42,958 bases of DNA, from the NCBI RefSeq assembly GCF_000615845.1, contig NZ_BAML01000011.1, forward strand, positions 1 to 42,958. Direction: 5' to 3'. The first letter of the stretch is position 1; the number at the start of each line of letters is the position of its first letter. The translations under genes and the position numbers were made by a program. This stretch comes from Ligilactobacillus hayakitensis DSM 18933 = JCM 14209. GTDB taxonomy: Bacteria; Bacillota; Bacilli; Lactobacillales; Lactobacillaceae. Shown here one piece after another: positions 28,281-36,636 of this stretch. Under the pieces are notes generated by a model. That model was given only the letters and a program-made list of their open reading frames with translations. It was not told the origin of the DNA and ran no database searches.

Positions 28281-29420
28281 TTATCCAAAATCAATCGGGC
28301 GCTTTAATTCAACATTAAAGTGATATGCAATCGCATCTAAAATTCGTTTTGATGCTTTCCCATCTCCGTAAGGATTCTTGGCAGTTGCCATCTTTTGATA
28401 TTCAGCTTCATTATTTAACAATGTTTGCATGGATTCTTTAACCTTTTTTTTATCTGTACCTACTAGTTTTAAAGTCCCAGCGGCCACTCCTTCAGGTCGC
28501 TCAGTTGTATCACGTAAAACCAAAACTGGTTTGCCTAAAGATGGGGCTTCTTCTTGGACACCACCTGAATCACTCATAATAAAGTAGCTTTTCGCAGCGA
28601 TATTATGAAAATCAACTACATCAAGCGGTTCGATTAAATGAACCCGCTCAACATCACCTAATACTTCATGGGCCACTTCTTGAACTGTTGGGCTTAAATG
28701 AACAGGATAAATAACTTCAATATCAGGGGTTTGTTGGACTACTTCTTTAATTTGTTTCAATACCCTGCGCATAGGTTCCCCTTGATTTTCACGCCGATGC
28801 ATTGTAACTAAAATTAAACGTTTCTTTTCATCAATCTGATTTAAAATAGTATGATGATAATTTTGATTTACCGTTTGATTAAGCGCATCAATCGCTGTAT
28901 TTCCGGTAACAAAAATATTGTTTTCATCATGTTTTTCTGCTAGTAAATTAGCTTTACTTTGAGTTGTCGGCGCGAAATACAAATCACTTAAAACATCAGT
29001 CATTTGTCGATTCATTTCTTCTGGATATGGTGAATACTTATTCCAAGTTCTCAAGCCGGCTTCAACATGCCCGACTGGAATTTGATTATAAAAAGCTGCC
29101 ATACTTGCAGCAAAGGTCGTTGTTGTATCACCATGAACTAATACAATATCTGGTTTAACTTCTTTTAAAATTTCATCAAGTTTTACTAAGACATTAGCTG
29201 TTATTTCCGTCAAGGTTTGGCGTTGGTGCATAATATCTAAATCATAATCTGGTTTTATTTTAAAAATATCAAGGACTTGATCAAGCATTTGACGATGTTG
29301 CGCTGTAACTGTGGTAATTGCTTGAAAGCGTGTATCTTTTTTTAATGCTAAGACTAATGGTGCCATCTTAATTGCTTCTGGTCTGGTACCAAAAATAGTC
29401 ATTACCTTAATTTTTTTCAT
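28281..29420 (-). CDS. mnaA: UDP-N-acetylglucosamine 2-epimerase (non-hydrolysing)
   Basis: Interconverts UDP-GlcNAc and UDP-ManNAc; UDP-ManNAc is needed for the linkage unit of wall teichoic acid and for some polysaccharides. 379 aa. Family motifs are intact: FGTRPEAIKMAPL (residues 8-20), HGDTTTTFAAS near 95, HVEAGLRT near 115, PEEMNRQ near 130, TMHRREN near 205, SDSGGVQEEAPSLGKP near 285 and RDTTERPE near 305. ATG 29420 has AGGGAG just upstream; an in-frame start five codons earlier lacks one. It lies between two plus-strand membrane protein genes and is opposite to both. Confidence 0.95.
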   Translation of the reverse strand: MKKIKVMTIFGTRPEAIKMAPLVLALKKDTRFQAITTVTAQHRQMLDQVLDIFKIKPDYDLDIMHQRQTLTEITANVLVKLDEILKEVKPDIVLVHGDTTTTFAASMAAFYNQIPVGHVEAGLRTWNKYSPYPEEMNRQMTDVLSDLYFAPTTQSKANLLAEKHDENNIFVTGNTAIDALNQTVNQNYHHTILNQIDEKKRLILVTMHRRENQGEPMRRVLKQIKEVVQQTPDIEVIYPVHLSPTVQEVAHEVLGDVERVHLIEPLDVVDFHNIAAKSYFIMSDSGGVQEEAPSLGKPVLVLRDTTERPEGVAAGTLKLVGTDKKKVKESMQTLLNNEAEYQKMATAKNPYGDGKASKRILDAIAYHFNVELKRPIDFG

Positions 29421-29548
29421 ATTTCTCCCTCGCACCTCTTTTTTCTGTTATCATAGCTAGTATAGCAAACACAAAAAAATAATTCTATGCTAGCTTATAG
29501 TAGCATTATTGAATCAAGAAAATTATTATTTAGGATGTGAATTTTTAG

Positions 29549-31276
29549 ATGAAAAAAATTGCTAAATTATTAGATAATGCTCTTCCGCTAATTGCAATTA
29601 CTTGTATCGCATTTTTCTTAATGCAAGCTCAAATTGTTTATCGCAGTGTTATTATCGGTTCGGATGCAATGTTTCATTTTAATCGTTTCTATGATGCAGC
29701 TAAACAATTACAAAATTTTAATTTTAGTTTTTTTCAAACCAATTATGGATTCCAACAAAGCGGTCGGATTATTAATGCGATGTATGGCCCATTTTTTGCC
29801 TATTTTAATGGTTTACTTCTGGCAATTTTAGGAAGTTGGTCCCGCTATCAAATTGTTACGAACTTCATGGTGTATTTAATTGGTGGTTATGGAATGTATA
29901 AATTAGCAATTTTAGTGCAACCTAAACGTCAAATTGCTTTATTAGTAACCACAATTTTTATGAATATTGGGTGGCTTCCACGATGGCATTTGGCGCAAAA
30001 TCTTAATTCTTGGGGTGCAGCGATTGCTCCTTATGCAATTATTTTAGGGATTAAAATGGTACGCCAACACAAAATCGAATGGTTTAAACTCGGACTTTTG
30101 ATGAGTATTATTGCGCAGATTCATATTTTAAGTACCTTAATTTTGGCAGCTACTTTAATTCCCTTTTATTTTTATTGTCTAAAAAAAAGTCAAACTAAAC
30201 AAAGACTTATCTTGGATACATTAAAGGCTGTCCTCATGACCACTGCATTAAGTGCTAATATTTGGGCAAGTATCTTATATCTGAAATTCACCAACACAAT
30301 CGCCGCCCCCGCTCCGTTTTCACTAGCTGATAACGCATTAAAAATCGGGGTATTCAAAAATACGCGCGATTATATTATTTATTCCGTACTTATCATTTTT
30401 ATTTTTCAATTAGGATTTGTCATTAAACAACGCACTCAAGTTGATAAACTAAATTTTTGGCTTACAATTTATGGAGCGCTTGTCTTATACCTTAGTTCAA
30501 GTCTCTTTTTTTGGATGCCGATTCAAAAATTACTACCCTTTTTAGCCAGTAATCTCCAATTTCCCGTCCGTTTAACTATCATTGCTTATCCACTTTTACT
30601 AGTTGGAGTCGCAATGTCGGTACATGCTTTATTGCAGGACTCCAATAACATTAAGCGTCATTTAATCACCGGAGCATTATTATTTGTAGTAATGGAAAGT
30701 TTTGTCCCAAATGTCACTGATGCTTTTGAAAGAAGTGAAAAGTATCATACCTATGAAGTACTTTCAAGCTGGTCTGCTGTCGTTTCGGTTTCCCAAAACC
30801 GTCAAGAAATTCGCCATTCTTTACATGGAAAATATCCAGGCCAACTTCTTCAACTTGTTGAAAAAAGAATTCCGGACTATTTGCCACAAATTGACACTAA
30901 AAACCATGCCAAAAAAGCAAATTCTAAACTTTATCAAGAACAAGTTATTTATCAATACCACTTGTTTAACCACAAAGTGCTTCCAAATGGGAAACTTCAA
31001 TTAACATGGAATGCTAACAATTCGAGTCGAATTATGATTCCAATCATTACATACAAACAATCACGCTTAACTTTAAATGGTAAAGTTTTAACACATTATG
31101 CTCAAACTAAAATCGGCGTGCCGCTCTTACATCAACAAAAAGGAACAAATACAGTGACCCTGCAATTTATCCAGCCAAAATGGATGACAGGTTTATTATG
31201 TTTTTCAATTTTAATGTGGCTTATTTTATTTGGATTCCTTGCACAAAAAGTGCTAAATAAATTAAAAAAATCTTGA
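29549..31276 (+). CDS. polytopic membrane protein of the PTPS-related/YfhO-like kind
   Basis: Protein of 575 aa with about ten hydrophobic segments in residues 10-370, a soluble extracellular part rich in basic residues (~375-540) and one C-terminal segment (LLCFSILMWLILFGFLA). The first outer loop has GSDAMFHFNRFYDAAKQL, an Asp-containing loop like that of GT-C glycosyltransferases and of the '6-pyruvoyl-tetrahydropterin synthase-related' membrane family found in lactobacillus polysaccharide regions. Function is therefore only inferred: extracellular glycosylation of a surface polymer. The AGGATG ribosome binding site is 12 nt before ATG 29549. Confidence 0.7.
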   Translation: MKKIAKLLDNALPLIAITCIAFFLMQAQIVYRSVIIGSDAMFHFNRFYDAAKQLQNFNFSFFQTNYGFQQSGRIINAMYGPFFAYFNGLLLAILGSWSRYQIVTNFMVYLIGGYGMYKLAILVQPKRQIALLVTTIFMNIGWLPRWHLAQNLNSWGAAIAPYAIILGIKMVRQHKIEWFKLGLLMSIIAQIHILSTLILAATLIPFYFYCLKKSQTKQRLILDTLKAVLMTTALSANIWASILYLKFTNTIAAPAPFSLADNALKIGVFKNTRDYIIYSVLIIFIFQLGFVIKQRTQVDKLNFWLTIYGALVLYLSSSLFFWMPIQKLLPFLASNLQFPVRLTIIAYPLLLVGVAMSVHALLQDSNNIKRHLITGALLFVVMESFVPNVTDAFERSEKYHTYEVLSSWSAVVSVSQNRQEIRHSLHGKYPGQLLQLVEKRIPDYLPQIDTKNHAKKANSKLYQEQVIYQYHLFNHKVLPNGKLQLTWNANNSSRIMIPIITYKQSRLTLNGKVLTHYAQTKIGVPLLHQQKGTNTVTLQFIQPKWMTGLLCFSILMWLILFGFLAQKVLNKLKKS

Positions 31277-31277
31277 T

Positions 31278-31316
31278 AAACACCGTGGACTAGTGATAAT
31301 CTAGTACACGGTGTTT
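31278..31316 (+). terminator. long hairpin between the membrane protein gene and the permease gene
   Basis: AAACACCGTG (31278-31287) pairs with CACGGTGTTT (31307-31316), with an inner ACTAG/CTAGT stem and one mismatch. Only TATATTTTATTT follows. It may be an imperfect terminator, or a regulatory hairpin for the permease, whose ATG is 26 nt away; a TTGATA/GATAAT pair 16 nt apart overlaps it. Confidence 0.55.
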
Positions 31317-31341
31317 ATATTTTATTTACAAGGAGAATCTC

Positions 31342-32961
31342 ATGGATAACTTACAAACTCAAAAGAAGTATCTAACTTGGCCCATCTTAACTTTGATGGC
31401 CTTTGTAACTGTTATTGGGTTCGATGATATTATGTATAATTTCCAAAACCAAGGGATGACTGTTATCACCTCTTGGATTTTAATGTTATTTCTATATGTA
31501 ATTCCTTACTCTTTAATGGTTGGACAACTCGGTGGTATTTTTAACAAAGAAGGCGGCGGTTTAAGTTCTTGGATTCGTGGAACTAACGGTGAATTTCTGG
31601 GATACTTTACAGCTTGGACATATTGGGCCGCTTCAATTCCTTACGTCGTGGATTCCGCTAATTCAGTTGTTGTTGGGTTTGGTTGGGCCTTTACTGGATC
31701 AGGAAAATTCCAAAATACAATGTCTAATGCCGCATTTACATTTTGGACTTTCGTGACATTTATCGTCTTTATTTTCGTTCAAAGACGCTTGAAAAACTCA
31801 ATGGAAATTCTCAGTACCATTGGTGGCGGGATGATGTTTCTAATGACTATCCTCTTTGTTTTGCTCGCATTTGTCGGTTTAGCTAAAACTGGAGGGCATA
31901 TGGCAACCCAACCAATGACATGGCACACAATCATCCCTAAATTCGATTTAAAATATTGGTCGACAGTTGGGATGTTGATTTATGCTGTTAATGGTTGTGA
32001 ATTAATTGCCCCTTACGTAACGCAAATGAAAACACCAAAGCGTGAATTCCCCAAAGCCATGATTGCTTTAGCTGTCATGACGGCATTTTTAACCATTTTT
32101 GGGTCTTTTGCCTTAGGTATTTACTTTGATGCTTACAATTTACCAAATGACTTAAAAATGAACGGTTCATACTATGCCTTCGCCGCTCTTGGTAAGCAAT
32201 TTGGTGTCGGAAACTTATTTATGTACATTTACGCTTGGACATCAGTTCTTTATATGTGTGCTTTACTTGCTGTTTTACTTGATGCGATGACCCGCATGTT
32301 AATTTCTGATACTGGTGATCATTACATGCCTAAATTCTTACAAAAAACTAACAAAGATGGTCTTCCTATTAATGGCTACATCTTAACTTGTGGCCTTTCT
32401 GCTTTTATCATGTTACTTGGGATATTTTTACCTGAAATGAACGATATTTTCAATTGGCTCTTAAATTTAAACGGCATTATTTCTCCAGGTGTAACCTGCT
32501 GGATTTTCTACGCGTTTATGCGTGTACGAAAAAATTCAGCTAAATATCCTTCTGAATATATCTTTATTAAAAATGACCGTTTAGCTTATTTCGCTGGTTT
32601 AGGATTACTTGTAGTGACTGCATTAGCTACAATTTTAGGTATTAGTCCTCAAGATGTTAAGTTATTTTCAAATACTTGGTGGTATGAATTAGTAATCAAT
32701 ATCGTTTCAATTACAGTTTTAATTGGCTTAGGTGCCATTTTACCATCAGTGCGTAAGCGCGAAGAAAAATATGGTATCGCTTTTGATAAAACTCAATGGT
32801 ACTTAATTTTTGCCTTACTAATCTTATCAATCATCTTTAATGTCTGGTTAGGTGGAACTAAAATTGCATTACGCGGTTTATACATTCTAATCGAATCAAT
32901 CATTGCAATACTTGTAATCTGGTTGATTGCTAAACAAACACCAAAAATTTCTGAAAAATAA
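31342..32961 (+). CDS. APC family amino acid permease
   Basis: Secondary transporter of 539 aa with about 12-14 membrane segments. The first unwound helix reads MAFVTVIGFDDIMYNFQNQG (residues ~18-37), unlike the usual GIGSGIF of many APC members. LSSWIRGTNGEFLGYFTAW (residues ~74-92) and the sixth-helix NGCELIAPYVTQMKTPKREFPKA (~216-238) are classic APC features. It resembles YjeM-type permeases; an amino acid or amine substrate is likely but cannot be named. ATG 31342 has AAGGAG 6 nt upstream. Terminator follows; single gene. Confidence 0.88.
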   Translation: MDNLQTQKKYLTWPILTLMAFVTVIGFDDIMYNFQNQGMTVITSWILMLFLYVIPYSLMVGQLGGIFNKEGGGLSSWIRGTNGEFLGYFTAWTYWAASIPYVVDSANSVVVGFGWAFTGSGKFQNTMSNAAFTFWTFVTFIVFIFVQRRLKNSMEILSTIGGGMMFLMTILFVLLAFVGLAKTGGHMATQPMTWHTIIPKFDLKYWSTVGMLIYAVNGCELIAPYVTQMKTPKREFPKAMIALAVMTAFLTIFGSFALGIYFDAYNLPNDLKMNGSYYAFAALGKQFGVGNLFMYIYAWTSVLYMCALLAVLLDAMTRMLISDTGDHYMPKFLQKTNKDGLPINGYILTCGLSAFIMLLGIFLPEMNDIFNWLLNLNGIISPGVTCWIFYAFMRVRKNSAKYPSEYIFIKNDRLAYFAGLGLLVVTALATILGISPQDVKLFSNTWWYELVINIVSITVLIGLGAILPSVRKREEKYGIAFDKTQWYLIFALLILSIIFNVWLGGTKIALRGLYILIESIIAILVIWLIAKQTPKISEK

Positions 32962-32993
32962 AAAAAGGACTGGAAAAAAATCCAGTCCTTTTT
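32962..32993. terminator. bidirectional terminator between permease and tRNA-Arg
   Basis: A 13-bp stem (32962-32974 with 32981-32993), six-A loop, with A and T tracts. It ends both the permease transcript and the convergent tRNA. Confidence 0.92.
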
Positions 32994-32997
32994 AATA

Positions 32998-33071
32998 TGC
33001 GCTCGATCGGAATTGAACCGATGACCTACCGCTTAGGAGGCGGTTGCTCTATCCTGCTGAGCTACGAACGC
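32998..33071 (-). tRNA. tRNA-Arg (anticodon CCT)
   Basis: Complete cloverleaf on the minus strand: acceptor GCGTTCG pairs with CGAGCGC (one G-T), D arm GCTC/GAGC, anticodon stem ACCGC/GCGGT with loop CTCCTAA giving CCT, variable AGGTC, T arm ATCGG-TTCAATT-CCGAT. Discriminator base A. CCA is not encoded. It reads AGG codons. Confidence 0.95.
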
Positions 33072-33079
33072 ATTAAGAC

Positions 33080-33117
33080 GACTACTCTAGTATAGAAAAT
33101 TATACTAGAGTAGTCAA
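33080..33117 (-). promoter_or_regulatory. tRNA-Arg promoter inside a perfect 15-bp palindrome
   Basis: Minus-strand -35 TTGACT (33117-33112), 17-nt spacer, -10 TATACT (33094-33089), ending 17 nt before the tRNA. A perfect 15-bp inverted repeat (33080-33094 with 33101-33115, 6-nt loop) covers it almost entirely. The palindrome may also act as the transcription end of the upstream helicase gene, though it lacks a T-run. Confidence 0.65.
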
Positions 33118-33126
33118 ATTTACATC

Positions 33127-34413
33127 TTATTCTTTGCTTTTCTTACGACGCATCCCTTTATTTTTTTGGTTACGTTTACGCTTCTTACGTTTCTTTTGTG
33201 CCACTTTTTCATCTTTTTTAGTTGCTTCAGGTTTTGGTTGAGCTTTTTTCTTAGGTTTTGCTTTGGGTTTATTTTCTAATTCAGCTTCTTCAATATAATT
33301 TTGACGATCCGCTTCCTTAATTAAACTTCCAGCAAATAATACTCCAGATTCGATTTGGTAGGTTGTTTCTTTCATCAATTGTTTGAATTGACGTAATCCA
33401 TGTTCATTTCCAAGATTAACAACAACCCCTTCAGCTCCCATTCGACCAGTACGTCCTACTCGATGGATGTAAGTATTAGTGTCTTTAGGTAAGTCGTAGT
33501 TAACAACGGCCGGTAAGTTAGGAATATCTAGACCACGTGCAGCCACATCTGTTGTTAATACGAACCGAATTTCTTTTTTCTTCAAACGTCGTAAAGCTCC
33601 TTGACGATCAATTTGACGTTTTTCGCTTGATAACAATGCCACTGGGACTTTCATATGAGTTAATTTTTCCGCAACATCACGTAAAGTTGACGTTTGTTTG
33701 AAAAATACTAACCCATAAAATCCGTCCATATTTCCTAAACGTCGAAGCATTTCTGTTCTTTTACGGGTTGGTGTTTCAAGCATAAAATGAGTTACTTTAC
33801 CATGAGTTTGATCTTGGCTTCTAACATCGATTCTTGTAACATCAACGCCAAACCAGCGATGAAGCTCACTTAAGATTGGAGCATCTGTTGCTGAGAAAAA
33901 GGCGAGTTGACTGTCAGCTTTGGTATGACTTACAATTTCACGAACGTCTTTTAATGATTCGCTTTGTCCTAGCAATTCATCTGCTTCATCAATTACAATG
34001 GCATCAACCAAATGTAATTTTAATTTTTTCATATCAATTAGATTTAAAAGTCTCCCTGGTGTTCCAATTACGATTTCCGGGCGTTTTTTTAACTTTTCAA
34101 TTTGACGTTTAACATTAGCTCCACCAATCAAACTTAAAACATTTAAGTCTAATAATTTAGCCCATGGACGCGCTACTTCTGTAATTTGCGCCGCTAATTC
34201 TTGTGAGGGCGCAATCACTAAGATTTGGGTCCCATCATTTGGCATTGCCTTTTCTAATAGTGGCCAAAGATACGCTAAGGTTTTTCCAGAACCGGTTGGT
34301 GCCAGTCCCAAAACGTTTTGTCCTTTCGCTAATAATTCATATGTTTTTTCTTGAATTAGTGTCTTTTCACTAAAACCATCTTCTTTGAATTTTGCTTCAA
34401 ATTTTGGATTCAT
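33127..34413 (-). CDS. DEAD-box RNA helicase
   Basis: ATP-dependent RNA helicase of 428 aa. Motifs in order: Q-motif region FSEKTLIQEKTYELL (14-28), motif I APTGSGKT (~38), Ib GTPGR (~115), motif II DEAD (~141), motif III SAT (~173), motif V TTDVAARGLD (~285) and motif VI HRVGRTGRMG (~318). The last ~60 residues are a Lys/Arg-rich tail (KKKAQPK ... GMRRKKSKE) likely to bind RNA. It is closest in kind to the short CshB/YfmL helicases of ribosome assembly and cold adaptation. It lies 14 nt after the oxidoreductase gene, so the two are probably cotranscribed. Confidence 0.93.
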   Translation of the reverse strand: MNPKFEAKFKEDGFSEKTLIQEKTYELLAKGQNVLGLAPTGSGKTLAYLWPLLEKAMPNDGTQILVIAPSQELAAQITEVARPWAKLLDLNVLSLIGGANVKRQIEKLKKRPEIVIGTPGRLLNLIDMKKLKLHLVDAIVIDEADELLGQSESLKDVREIVSHTKADSQLAFFSATDAPILSELHRWFGVDVTRIDVRSQDQTHGKVTHFMLETPTRKRTEMLRRLGNMDGFYGLVFFKQTSTLRDVAEKLTHMKVPVALLSSEKRQIDRQGALRRLKKKEIRFVLTTDVAARGLDIPNLPAVVNYDLPKDTNTYIHRVGRTGRMGAEGVVVNLGNEHGLRQFKQLMKETTYQIESGVLFAGSLIKEADRQNYIEEAELENKPKAKPKKKAQPKPEATKKDEKVAQKKRKKRKRNQKNKGMRRKKSKE

Positions 34414-34427
34414 TCTTTCTTCTTTCC

Positions 34428-35444
34428 TTAATCTTTATCCATTATTACATCATTAGGGAAAGTAATCTTTGCATAATGACGTAATTTATAGAGAACTTTA
34501 TTGACTTCAACTGCCATTGCCAACCAACGATCAGCGTTATCCCGTGATTCTAGATCATCAGGATTTTCTAATACTTCTGCAAAAGCTTGGGCTTCTTCAT
34601 ACAATGGGTTAGCATCAACTAATCTTGAAATTACATCTTTATTTCCGTTTTCATCGGCTACATAAACAATATTCAAGTCGGCCGCATTATCCATTACCAA
34701 AGTTTCTTTAAGACCATAAATTTCGCCCGGTAAATATGAATTAGCAGTTTTACCAATTTGAAGCGTCACGTTAAATTGTGGGTACTTCAAAATCGCAATT
34801 CCCGAACCATCTACTCCACTGTTTAATTTTGTAGCTTCGTAAATTACACTGTCGGGTACTCCAAACCATGCTAAGGCATCATACACTAGATAGACTCCTA
34901 AATCTTCTAGCGCTCCGCCCGCAAAGTCAGTTGTAAAAACATTTGGCTTTTCTCCTGCTAGATATGCATCATAGCGAGAAGAGTATTTTTCATATGTTAA
35001 AGTAGCACCTTGAATAACTTCCATTCCTTGAATTTCAGTCGTAATCGCTTTAAAGTTTGGTTGATGATAGTGACGAGCTGCTTCAAAAAGATAGTTCTTT
35101 GGATGCAATCTTAATTCTGCAATTAAGTTTTCCATTTCTTTTGGATTAGTTGCGATTGGTTTTTCAACAATTACATTTTTTTCGGCTTTTAAAGCGGCCA
35201 TTGCTTGTGCATAATGCAAGCTATTAGGGGATGCAATATACACGACATCAAAGGCATCACTATGAAAAAATTCTGTTAATTCATTAAAATGTTCAACTGT
35301 TGATTCTGTAAAATCACTGCTAAATTTTTGAGCAGTTTCAAGATTTCGTGAGTACACAGCTGTTAATTCATATTTTTCAGTTTTGAGGGCGGCTTGTACA
35401 AATTGCTTTGCAATCCAGCCAGTCCCAATAATTCCTAATTTCAT
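34428..35444 (-). CDS. Gfo/Idh/MocA family oxidoreductase
   Basis: NAD(P)-dependent dehydrogenase of 338 aa. The Rossmann motif is MKLGIIGTGWIAKQF (1-15); the catalytic EKPIATN motif with its lysine is near residue 94, and the second family block AGGALEDLGVYLVYDALAWFG near 175. The substrate, probably a sugar or polyol, cannot be told from sequence. ATG 35444 has AAAGGAG upstream; an in-frame start twelve codons earlier lacks one. First gene of a unit with the DEAD-box helicase. Confidence 0.92.
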   Translation of the reverse strand: MKLGIIGTGWIAKQFVQAALKTEKYELTAVYSRNLETAQKFSSDFTESTVEHFNELTEFFHSDAFDVVYIASPNSLHYAQAMAALKAEKNVIVEKPIATNPKEMENLIAELRLHPKNYLFEAARHYHQPNFKAITTEIQGMEVIQGATLTYEKYSSRYDAYLAGEKPNVFTTDFAGGALEDLGVYLVYDALAWFGVPDSVIYEATKLNSGVDGSGIAILKYPQFNVTLQIGKTANSYLPGEIYGLKETLVMDNAADLNIVYVADENGNKDVISRLVDANPLYEEAQAFAEVLENPDDLESRDNADRWLAMAVEVNKVLYKLRHYAKITFPNDVIMDKD

Positions 35445-35543
35445 TCTTATCGTCTCCTTTTTTAAAGACTTCATTTTCATTTTAACAAAATTTCTAATAT
35501 TAATACAGTCTTGTCCTTGTAAAAACGGTTGATATTAGTGATA

Positions 35544-35578
35544 TTTGTTACGCTAAAATGTTTCTTTTTTGTAACAAA
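35544..35578. repeat. inverted repeat TTTGTTAC/GTAACAAA in a divergent intergenic region
   Basis: An 8-bp perfect inverted repeat with a 19-nt spacer lies in the 252-nt region between the oxidoreductase and the DUF4828 gene. It could be an operator for either. Apart from a TATGAT -10 candidate (35644-35649), nothing else is evident there. Confidence 0.35.
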
Positions 35579-35696
35579 ACCCCAGAATTATTTCAATTTG
35601 ATAATATTTTGTTTTAGCTATTTTCATCCTTGAAGCATTGGTATATGATAGAGTTACAAAAAATAATTGTACGGGCAATGGGAAAGGAGAATCATA

Positions 35697-36065
35697 ATGG
35701 AACACCGTAAGTTAATCGGTAATTGGAATCAAGTTTCAAGCAATTTTATAAAGATGAAAGATTTTTTAAATTTAAAAAAGAAGGGGCTTCCCACTTCGTT
35801 TAATCACCAACATTTTTATGGAACTTGGTCTTTTTTTGATGACTTAAGTAATCGCCAACACCGTTTACAAATTACTGATAAACTTGAAATCATGATTGAT
35901 TCTAAAATCCTTCCTGGAAAATTTCTCAGTATTAACGAGCACAGTCTTAATTTCTTAGATAGTTATGGTTATCATCTTCGAATTAATTTAGTCAATGGTG
36001 TTCCAAGCGAAGTCTATGACGAAGCTGATGATCGTAGTTATCCACTCAAAAAATTTGATATATAA
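35697..36065 (+). CDS. DUF4828 family protein
   Basis: A 122-aa protein that resembles the DUF4828 family of lactobacilli: basic start EHRKLIG, a central beta-rich domain with GTWSFFDDLSNRQHRLQIT, LEIMIDSKILPGK, FLDSYGYHLRINL and an acidic EVYDEADDRSYPL close. No signal peptide or membrane segment. Function unknown. ATG 35697 has AAGGAG 7 nt upstream; an earlier in-frame start at 35667 lacks one. Terminator follows directly. Confidence 0.75.
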   Translation: MEHRKLIGNWNQVSSNFIKMKDFLNLKKKGLPTSFNHQHFYGTWSFFDDLSNRQHRLQITDKLEIMIDSKILPGKFLSINEHSLNFLDSYGYHLRINLVNGVPSEVYDEADDRSYPLKKFDI

Positions 36066-36099
36066 AAAAAGAAGTTAGCCTCAAACTAACTTCTTTTTT
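36065..36099. terminator. bidirectional terminator between DUF4828 and rpiB-like genes
   Basis: A 14-bp stem (36065-36078 with 36086-36099) with A6 and T6 tracts and a 7-nt loop. Confidence 0.92.
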
Positions 36100-36108
36100 C
36101 TATGCATT

Positions 36109-36576
36109 TTAGATTTCGTCAAGTGGACGAAGGTGCTTTTTAGCGATTGCTTCAACTTTTTTGACACGACGAATATATTTTTCTTCATTCAAGAAATCAG
36201 TTGTCATCCATGTACGGACGATTTCCATTGCAATTGCTGGTCCAATAATTTTACCACCAAGACATAAAACGTTACTATCGTTATGTTGGCGTGATAAGCT
36301 CGCACAAAACGGATCTTGGCAAACAACAGCATCGCAACCTAAAACACGGTTCGCAATCATTGCACTCCCATAGCCTACACCATCAATAAAAATTCCGCGA
36401 TCAGCTTCTTTTTTAGCAACTTTTAAAGCTGCGGGGTAAACGAAATCTGATAAATCCACCGGATTTTCATTATAAGGACCTAAATCTTCAACTTCATGTC
36501 CCATATCTTTTAGTAATTCAATTACTTCTTTTTTTAAGGCAACTCCAGCATGGTCACTTGCTAATACAATCTTCAT
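36109..36576 (-). CDS. RpiB/LacA/LacB family sugar-phosphate isomerase
   Basis: Aldose-ketose isomerase fold of 155 aa. N-terminal IVLASDHAGVALKKEV (3-18) and DLSDFVYPAALKVA (~42-55) are RpiB-like, as is the HNDSNVLCLGGKIIGP block (~98-113). At the active-site loop, where RpiB has a catalytic Cys (ICGTGIG), this protein has FIDGVGYGSAMIANR with Asp, as in LacA. So it may act on a substrate other than ribose-5-phosphate, or pair with a partner subunit. ATG 36576 has GGAGG 9 nt upstream. No lac or sugar operon lies beside it. Confidence 0.85.
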   Translation of the reverse strand: MKIVLASDHAGVALKKEVIELLKDMGHEVEDLGPYNENPVDLSDFVYPAALKVAKKEADRGIFIDGVGYGSAMIANRVLGCDAVVCQDPFCASLSRQHNDSNVLCLGGKIIGPAIAMEIVRTWMTTDFLNEEKYIRRVKKVEAIAKKHLRPLDEI

Positions 36577-36636
36577 ATTGCAATTCCTCCTTGTTCTTTC
36601 TTTTTTATTATACTCTTATTTAAATTTTGGGTCTGC

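Noticed and set aside
31342-32961. Calling the APC permease a glutamate/GABA antiporter
   Set aside because: No decarboxylase gene is nearby and the helix-1 motif differs from GadC; substrate left open.
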